Source: Myxococcales bacterium (GTDB taxonomy: Bacteria; Myxococcota_A; Polyangia; Polyangiales; JADJMO01). From it: a DNA stretch of 64,000 bases. Positions 58,234-64,000 of the stretch are shown here, one piece after another. Location: the NCBI GenBank assembly GCA_016709545.1, contig JADJMO010000016.1, forward strand, positions 186,001-250,000. The letters run 5' to 3'. A program made the position numbers and the translations under genes. The stretch's first letter is position 1. Every line of letters begins with the position of its first letter. Under the pieces are notes generated by a model that saw nothing but the letters and a program-made list of their open reading frames with translations, was not told the origin of the DNA and did no database searches.

Positions 58234-59082
58234 GTGGTCGGTTCGGACATCACGAGGGATGCGCGGGGGGGAGCCCCGGACACCGGGTCGCTGCTCGACC
58301 AGGCGCTGGCCCCGCTCCGCCGCCGCGGCCTCGTCTGGTCGCTCGCCAAGAACGACTTTCGCGCCCGCTACACGGGCTCGCTGTTGGGCGCGACCTGGGC
58401 GTTCGTCCAGCCGGTGCTGACCATCCTGCTCTACCTGTTCATCTACCAGGTGGGGTTCCGGGCTCCACCGCCGTCCGGCGTGCCGTTCGTGGTCTGGCTG
58501 ATCGTCGGCATGGCACCGTGGTTCTACTTCGTCGAGGCCCTGTCGACGACGACCATCGCGTTCCTCGAGTACGGGTTCCTCGTGAAGAAGGTGCTCTTCG
58601 ACGTGGCCATCGTGCCGTCGATCAAGCTGGTGGCGTCGTCGCTCGTCCACGTCGCCGTCTTTGGGCTCGTGGTCGTCATCGTGGCCGTCTCTGGGCTGCC
58701 CATCCGCGGCACGTTCCTGCTCGTGCCCTACTACTTCTTCGCGCTCTACGCGCTCGTCGCCGGCCTCGGCCTGATCACCGCCGCCATCGCGCCGTTCTTC
58801 CGCGACGCCGTGCAGATCGTCGCGGTGTCGATGCAGTTCCTCTTCTGGCTCACCCCCGTCATGTGGCCCATCAGCCAGGCGCCGCCGCGCTTCGCCCAGA
58901 TCCTCGTCGCCAACCCGCTCCACTACGTGGTGGACGGGCTCCGTGATGCGCTCTTGCTCGGACGGCCGTTCTGGGCGCGCCCTCTCCCGACCCTGTATTT
59001 CTGGGCCTTCGTGATCGTGGTCCACCTGATCGGTCAGGCGATGTTCAAGCGGCTCCGCCCTCACCTCCCGGACGTGCTGTGA
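58234..59082 (+). CDS. ABC-2 polysaccharide export permease (Wzm/TagG-like)
   Basis: 282 residues with six membrane helices. KNDFRARYTGSLLGATWAFVQPVL and PVMWPISQAP are typical of polysaccharide ABC-2 permeases. With the ATPase downstream it would carry a surface polysaccharide across the inner membrane. GTG 58234 is preceded by TATAGG (58221-58226), a possible -10 box. Stop and next start overlap (GTGA). Confidence 0.88.
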   Translation: MVGSDITRDARGGAPDTGSLLDQALAPLRRRGLVWSLAKNDFRARYTGSLLGATWAFVQPVLTILLYLFIYQVGFRAPPPSGVPFVVWLIVGMAPWFYFVEALSTTTIAFLEYGFLVKKVLFDVAIVPSIKLVASSLVHVAVFGLVVVIVAVSGLPIRGTFLLVPYYFFALYALVAGLGLITAAIAPFFRDAVQIVAVSMQFLFWLTPVMWPISQAPPRFAQILVANPLHYVVDGLRDALLLGRPFWARPLPTLYFWAFVIVVHLIGQAMFKRLRPHLPDVL

Positions 59083-60340
59083 GCGAACCGGCCCAGCTGC
59101 CCAGCAAGATGCTGATCGAGGCCAAGGGGCTCGGCAAGGCCTACCGCTTGTTCGCGCGGCCGCTGGACCGGCTCAAGGAGTCGCTCCACCCGTTCGGCAA
59201 GAGCTACCACACCGACTTCCACGCCCTGCGCGGCGTCGACTTCGCCATCAGGCGGGGCGAGGCAGTCGCCATCATCGGCCGCAACGGTTCGGGAAAGTCC
59301 ACGCTGCTCAAGCTCGTGACGGGGATCCTCGGGCCCACGACCGGAGAGCTCCACGTGCGTGGTCGCATCGCCGCGCTGCTCGAGCTCGGGGCGGGGTTCA
59401 ACCCCGAGTACACGGGGGTCGAGAACGTCTACCTCAACGGCACCATCCACGGCCTCTCGCGCGCCGAGGTCGACGCGCGGCTCGGTGCCATCCTCGACTT
59501 CGCCGACATCGGCGATTTCGCCCAGCGCGCGTGCAAGAGCTACTCGAGCGGCATGTTCGCGCGGCTGGCCTTCGCCGCCATGATCCACTTCGAGCCGGAC
59601 ATCCTCATCGTCGACGAGGCGCTCGCGGTCGGCGACGTGTTCTTCCAGCGAAGTGCAACCGCTGGATGAAGGAGCGGATGGCGGAGTCGCAAGCTGCTCG
59701 TGAGCCACGACATGCAGTCGGTGGCGCAGCTGGCCTCGCGCGCCATCGTCCTCGAGAAGGGCAAGCTCGCGTTCGACGGCGAGCCGCTCGCGGCGATCGA
59801 GCACTACACCAAGTCGCTCCACACGGATCTTTTCGCCCAGCCCGGCAAGAGCGCCTCGACCGAGGAAGCGCCGGAGCTCTTGCTCGAACCGGTCCCCGAG
59901 TCGGCGCTCGGCGGCGCGCGCGAGGTCACCATCACCGGGTTCCGGGCCGGCGTGAACGATGGGCCGGCCGAGGTGGTGAAGACCGGCGACGTCGTCCGGG
60001 TCGCGGTGGGCTTCAACGCGGCCCGCCCCATCGAGCACCTCATCGTGGGCGTCTCGGTGAACGACAAGTACGGCCAGAACGTGTTCGGGGTGAACTCGCT
60101 CGCGTCCGGGCACGACGTCGTGGTCGCCGAGGCCGGCACCAAGGTCGCCACCCTCGAGTTCGTGTGGCCCTTGATCAAGGAGGGGCCCTACTTCTTCACC
60201 ATCGGGCTCGGCGAGGGAACCGAGAGCTGGACCACGTCGTCCAGTGCTGGGCCCACAACGTCGTGAGCGTGCAGTCGCTCCCAGGGCGCGCCGTGCACGG
60301 TCTCTTCAACGTCGAGATGACCAAGGTCTCGCTGCGCTAG
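59079..60340 (+). CDS. Polysaccharide export ATPase with C-terminal binding domain (Wzt-like), three frame breaks
   Basis: About 420 residues if corrected. Walker A GRNGSGKST, signature SYSSGMFARLAF, Walker B DILIVDEALAVGD and the H-loop SHDMQSV form the ATPase. The C-terminal 170 residues (VTITGFRAGVNDGPAEVVKTGDVVRVAVGF...) are a Wzt-type carbohydrate-binding domain. Breaks: one base short near 59650 (before KCNRWMKERM), two bases short near 59691, one G short at 60228-60230. Every fragment stays conserved, so assembly errors are likely. The stop shares CTAG with the convergent gene. Confidence 0.85.
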
Positions 60341-61332
60341 CCGCGCCCGCGCAGGCGATCGACGACGCGGCCGAGCAACGGGCGGCCCTCCCGCGCTTCG
60401 GCCTCCCGGAGCAGCGCCTCGAGCTCGCGGATCCGCGCCTCAGCCCCCCTGCGGCCCTCGAGCTGGGCGTCGCGCTGCGCCTCGAGGGAGCGCACGGTCG
60501 AGGAGAGCTCCGCGAGCGCCGACTTCTGCGCGCTCTCCAGCGAGGCGATGTGATCCTGGAGCGCGATGACGCGCAGGTAGTTGCGGAGGCGGTTCTCTTC
60601 GAGGCGCGCGAGGACGGCGTTCTCGTGGCACGGCGCGAGGGACGCAGCGAGCTCGCCGGCGGCCACGTGCTCGTCCGGGTAGAGGACGCCCACGCCGAAC
60701 ACCGCGGGGACCACGGCCAGCTGGTAACCGGGCTGCTTGGTCCGGAAGTCCTCGATCGCGGTCAGCACGCCGTTGCGCGCGCCCCCTTCGACCAGGGCAG
60801 GGGCCCAGTTCCCGTTGCCGCGGAACCCTCCGACGACCACCCCCGACTCTCCGAGGGTGAGCCCGCGTTCGAAGTCGTAGGGATGCACGTGCTCGGGCGG
60901 CAGGCCCAGCGGGTCGCAGTACTGGTCCCTTCGTGCGCAGGGCCAGCCCACGTCGTGCAAGATCGACACGGCTCGTCCGCCGGTCTGCCGGTGGATGCTC
61001 TCGAGCTCGGCGAACACCGTGTAGTAGTTGTGGTCACCGTCGATGACGTAGAGATCGGCGGGCGCTATCCCTGCGAGCGCGCCCGGGCTCTTGTCGAGTA
61101 CGAGCGTGTGACTCTTCGCGTTTCTCTGGGCGATCTGGCGGACGTAGTCGGCCGGAGCCGGGTCGATGGTGACCAGATGCGCTCCATGCTCCCTGGCCCA
61201 CCCGAGCAGGAGCTCGGTGAAACCACCAGACTCCGAGCCGATCTCGACGATGCGCCGGGGTCGCACCGCCTCGACCACGGGGAGCAACACCTCACGGAGC
61301 TCGGTCAACGAGTGCAACAGCAAGTCGGGCAT
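60337..61332 (-). CDS. Methyltransferase-like protein with C-terminal coiled coil
   Basis: 331 residues. The SAM-binding start IVEIGSESGGFTELLLGWA, then VTIDPAPA and LYVIDGDHNYYTV, match class I methyltransferases of the Methyltransf_24/cephalosporin-hydroxylase-like type found in polysaccharide loci. Residues about 265-315 form a coiled coil (ALAELSSTVRSLEAQRDAQLEG). It may modify or cap a glycan. The start overlaps the upstream stop (TGATG). Confidence 0.75.
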   Translation of the reverse strand: MPDLLLHSLTELREVLLPVVEAVRPRRIVEIGSESGGFTELLLGWAREHGAHLVTIDPAPADYVRQIAQRNAKSHTLVLDKSPGALAGIAPADLYVIDGDHNYYTVFAELESIHRQTGGRAVSILHDVGWPCARRDQYCDPLGLPPEHVHPYDFERGLTLGESGVVVGGFRGNGNWAPALVEGGARNGVLTAIEDFRTKQPGYQLAVVPAVFGVGVLYPDEHVAAGELAASLAPCHENAVLARLEENRLRNYLRVIALQDHIASLESAQKSALAELSSTVRSLEAQRDAQLEGRRGAEARIRELEALLREAEAREGRPLLGRVVDRLRGRG

Positions 61333-63464
61333 CAGGGCTTGTCCATCTTGGCGGCGACCTTGGCGAGCGAGCGCGAGACGAAAGATGCCGCGGCCCAGCC
61401 TGCGTCTCGCCGGAGGAGGGAGGCGAGCAAGCGAGGGGTCGAGGAGGCGGGACGGTTGGCGACGACGGCGAGGCCCTGTGGCCAGTAGCACTCGAGCCAC
61501 GACAGGGCGCGGATCTGCTCGTGGGTCATGAAGCGCGCATCGCGTCGCAGGGCGGCGTCGCCGAGCAGGGGATGGGTGTCGTTGCTTCCATCGTTGGCGT
61601 CGTGCACCCAGCGGTCGAAGAGCCGCACTTCGGGCGGCGAGGGGTCCTCGATGGAGCGGATCAAGATCGCGCGGAGGCGTTCCTTCATCCGCTCGGCGTC
61701 TTTCCAGGTGTATCGCGGCCCCCGCCGCGCCGATAGGTTCGGCAGCCATCCGTCGGCGAAGGCCAGGATGCCGCGCTGGAGCTCGGCAATGTCGGCGAGC
61801 TGGTGGGCGGGGATCGGCTGCGGGAAGTTCTCGACCTGGCCTTCGCCGTCGATGCCGCGGAACGAGCCCTCGGGGGGCATGCACACCTGCTCGAGGATCT
61901 CGGGGGTGCGCTGGACGATGAGCCAGTCGCGCCGTGGCTCGCCGAGATGGAACAGGAAGCTCGCGGCGGAGCAGCGACCGTGCGGCAACTCGAGGAGCTT
62001 GTCGTGCGTGGCGAGGTAGAGGCCGCGCACGTGACGCGGGCGATCGTGGTCGCGGAAGGCGTGGGCCATGGTCCGCTGGATGGTTCCGCCCCAGCCCAGA
62101 TCGACCACGGTCAGCAGGTCGTGGGCGAACACCCCCTCCTTCGCGAAGTACGCGAACAGTCGGTCGCGGCGTCCGGCGGAGGCTCGCACGACGGCGGCAC
62201 GAAGGGTCGGACTCTGGACGATCGCTGCCACCAGCGCTCGCTGTTCCGCCGGGTCCAGCGACTCCTGGTGGGTGGAGGGTGCGTCGAGCGACGCGTGGAG
62301 GACCGTGGCGAGATCCTCCAGGGGCACGCCGAGGTCGCGCGCCACGGTCGCGAGCGGCGGGTGCTCGCGCTTCTCGAAGTAGTCGAGGAGCTCCCGATCG
62401 TCGGCCTGGTGGAACGACGCCGCGCGCAGGGCGTAGCGCGAGGTCCATAGCTTCTTCACGACGAGGTCGTCCGACGCCGCCCGTGCAGCCCGCTCGATCA
62501 GCGGTGCGAGCAGGTGGCCCTCGCGCATGAGGCAGTGAACGACCCGCACCCCGTGGCGAACGCAGTCCTCGACGACCCAGTCGGCGAACGCGGCCAGGAT
62601 GGGCCCGAAGACCGTGACCCCGTAGTCGAAGCAGCTGAGCTCTCCTGCCTCGTCGTCGGTCCGAGCGACGCGGTGGGCGCCGACGATCTTCGCCCGGAGC
62701 GTGCGGAGCGCCAGATCGCCGGTGTGACGGGTCTCGAGGGACAGGCGCGCGTCTTCGGCCGCGAGCATCGCCTCGAGCTCCCGGGGCACGTGCTCGTAGT
62801 GGAACGTGTGCAGCCCCTGTCGCTTGGGGGACTCGACGTCGGAGTGCGCGTTGTCCCCGACGTGGAACACCTCGTGGGCACCGACGCTCATCTGGGCGAG
62901 GACCAGCGGGAACAGGCGACCGGCCTTCCCCGTCCGGTGCTCGCTCGAGACGAAGACGTGCGCGGGCATGGGCAGTTGCACGTTCGCGCGGGCCAGCGCG
63001 GCGTCCAGCAACGATTGGATGTCGGCGGCCGACAGGTACATGTCCGAGGTGAGCACGTACGGCACCCCCTTCGCGGCCGCGTGGCGGACCAGCGCGGCGA
63101 TGTCCCCGTCGAGCTCGATGTGGGCGCGCTCCGCGGCGAGCTCGGCCTCGTGCAGCGCCTCCGCAGCGGGCGCGCCACCCAGCATTCGCGCGAGCTCCTC
63201 CGCGATCTCGGGCAGGCGCACCTCGTAGCCAGGGGCCTGTGCGCGCGCGTTCGACTCGGCGTTCACCCGCAGCCACGCGAGCTCGCCCGGAGGAACGGTG
63301 AGGGGACCGTGCCCCGCCTCCCGGAGGGTGCGGTGCACCTCCCAGAACAGGTCGGACGGCCGGGCGAACGGCCGGAAGAGGAGGGTGTCGAAGACATCCA
63401 GGGACAGCACGCGCGGGCGCGCGCGGTCGAAGGCGGCGAGGAGTCGCTCCAGTCGTTCCGGCAT
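61332..63464 (-). CDS. Large HAD-domain protein of a surface-polysaccharide locus
   Basis: 710 residues. HAD motif I VLSLDVFDTLLF (DxxDT-type) lies near residue 20, motif II SDMYLSAADI near 150, and motif III/IV HVGDNAHSDVESPKRQG near 215. The remaining 480 residues contain VVDLGWGGTIQRTM and IVHCLMREGHLLAPLI-like segments, as in the predicted HAD proteins (COG5610) found beside glycosyltransferases. Exact activity is unknown. TAGCGT lies 14 nt before the ATG and the TTCGAA triple box 59 nt before it. Confidence 0.72.
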   Translation of the reverse strand: MPERLERLLAAFDRARPRVLSLDVFDTLLFRPFARPSDLFWEVHRTLREAGHGPLTVPPGELAWLRVNAESNARAQAPGYEVRLPEIAEELARMLGGAPAAEALHEAELAAERAHIELDGDIAALVRHAAAKGVPYVLTSDMYLSAADIQSLLDAALARANVQLPMPAHVFVSSEHRTGKAGRLFPLVLAQMSVGAHEVFHVGDNAHSDVESPKRQGLHTFHYEHVPRELEAMLAAEDARLSLETRHTGDLALRTLRAKIVGAHRVARTDDEAGELSCFDYGVTVFGPILAAFADWVVEDCVRHGVRVVHCLMREGHLLAPLIERAARAASDDLVVKKLWTSRYALRAASFHQADDRELLDYFEKREHPPLATVARDLGVPLEDLATVLHASLDAPSTHQESLDPAEQRALVAAIVQSPTLRAAVVRASAGRRDRLFAYFAKEGVFAHDLLTVVDLGWGGTIQRTMAHAFRDHDRPRHVRGLYLATHDKLLELPHGRCSAASFLFHLGEPRRDWLIVQRTPEILEQVCMPPEGSFRGIDGEGQVENFPQPIPAHQLADIAELQRGILAFADGWLPNLSARRGPRYTWKDAERMKERLRAILIRSIEDPSPPEVRLFDRWVHDANDGSNDTHPLLGDAALRRDARFMTHEQIRALSWLECYWPQGLAVVANRPASSTPRLLASLLRRDAGWAAASFVSRSLAKVAAKMDKP

Positions 63465-63523
63465 CGGCAGGCGCGCGGACGCTAGCACGCGCCCGGCGGT
63501 CGGGACGTGGGGGGGCGGGCCGA

Positions 63524-63560
63524 GGTGTTTCGTAACGTTTCGAAACGGTTTCGAAACACC
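63524..63560. promoter_or_regulatory. 37-bp palindrome with three TTCGAA-type boxes (copy B)
   Basis: GGTGTTTCGTAAC (63524-63536), GTTTCGAAAC (63537-63546) and GTTTCGAAACACC (63548-63560). Same length and outer GGTG/CACC arms as copy A, with one box degenerate. It lies 59 nt from the leftward ATG and 134 nt from the rightward ATG. Confidence 0.75.
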
Positions 63561-63694
63561 CCCGGGGACCGGGAGCCTCGGGTCGTTCCACGAAAAGGCC
63601 TCGGCGCAGGCCCGAGCCCAGAGCCGCCAGCTGGCCCGACGGTTGCTCGGGGCCCTGCGCCCACTCCCCGCAGGAGTGCACCAGGAGACCGACC

Positions 63695-64000
63695 ATGACC
63701 CGACCGTCCGCCGCTCGCTCGACACCCTTCGGCCGCGCGAGCTTCCTTCTTCTCGCCTCGCTGGCCTCTTCCGGCTGCGCCATCGACACCGAGCAAGACC
63801 CGGCGACCGCCATTCCCGACGCACCGACACCTGCCGTGAAGACCTCGACGACAGGCAGTCGCTCCTATGCGTTCACGCTCGATCGATACGGCCGCTTGAT
63901 GATGCAGGTGGACACCTGGCCGGGGCTCAACATGTGGCCAGCCTCGCAGCCGGTGACCTTGCTCGGGGCTCCCACCGCCGTCTCCTGGGGAAGGACCGTG
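63695..64000 (+). CDS. DUF346/PLL-lectin-like lipoprotein (5' end only)
   Basis: 102 codons before the window edge. CAGGAG precedes the ATG. The lipoprotein signal ends SSGC, a Thr/Pro tether follows, then YAFTLDRYGRLMMQVDTWPG and APTAVSWGRTV. This aligns with VFALDELGHLRVQTNSEPW and SPAAVSWGFNRI of the gene at 54884, so the two are paralogues. Both lie beside a TTCGAA triple box. Confidence 0.75.
   Translation, partial: MTRPSAARSTPFGRASFLLLASLASSGCAIDTEQDPATAIPDAPTPAVKTSTTGSRSYAFTLDRYGRLMMQVDTWPGLNMWPASQPVTLLGAPTAVSWGRTV

Noticed and set aside
63465..63830. Upstream extension of the HAD gene to 63830
   Set aside because: It would read through the TTCGAA palindrome and antisense to the start of the PLL-like lipoprotein; the start at 63464 gives a normal HAD N-terminus.

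Overview
The window is very high-GC DNA with the look of a myxobacterium, most likely Myxococcota, class Polyangia. The clues are many Asp/Ala-rich lipoproteins, two membrane-anchored Ser/Thr kinases, TPR and OmpA-like envelope proteins, a DUF1844 protein, a MYXO-CTERM-like tail, a CarF/Kua-type desaturase and large secreted metalloproteases. This assignment is an inference from gene content.

Layout. Positions 1-12.3 kb hold envelope proteins (an OmpA fragment, two paralogous exported barrel proteins, TPR and propeller lipoproteins) with a GH13 amylase, a histidine phosphatase and an acyltransferase. Positions 12.3-23.2 kb hold a sensorless histidine kinase, fumarase, an outer-membrane protein, a beta-helix lipoprotein, the Kua-type desaturase, HMG-CoA lyase, a divergent pair of DJ-1/PfpI genes and an alpha/beta hydrolase lipoprotein. 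Positions 23.2-28.9 kb are the cell-shape operon mreB-mreC-mreD-mrdA-rodA. Positions 29.2-34.6 kb carry a TPR protein, lgt, an HtrA-type lipoprotein protease operon and a Ser/Thr kinase. Positions 34.6-39.7 kb are a complete hoxFUYH operon with its maturation protease (NAD-linked group 3d [NiFe] hydrogenase). Positions 39.8-44.3 kb are an aconitase-kinase-FKBP operon. A 52-residue basic protein and tRNA-Leu(UAG) follow.

Positions 44.85-51.2 kb look like one nine-gene minus-strand operon: a 998-residue metzincin-like protease, a small exported protein, and seven tandem copies of a cysteine-rich lipoprotein. The copies alternate between two types, so the amplified unit appears to be a gene pair of about 840 bp. 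Positions 51.4-64 kb hold a SUKH/propeller protein, an astacin-like lipoprotein protease with VCBS repeats, a DUF346/PLL-lectin-like lipoprotein gene and a second copy cut off by the window end, and a surface-polysaccharide export locus (rmlA, rmlB, Wzm/Wzt-type ABC transporter, methyltransferase, HAD protein). Two 37-bp palindromes, each built from three TTCGAA boxes, sit in the two divergent promoter regions here. Each lies exactly 134 nt from the start codon of a secreted lipoprotein gene, which suggests one regulator for both.

Single-base or dinucleotide frame breaks interrupt many otherwise intact conserved genes, often in C/G runs. Most are probably residual assembly errors rather than decay. 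Gene packing is tight: many start/stop overlaps (GTGA, ATGA, TGATG), and four convergent pairs whose stop codons share one palindromic CTAG.
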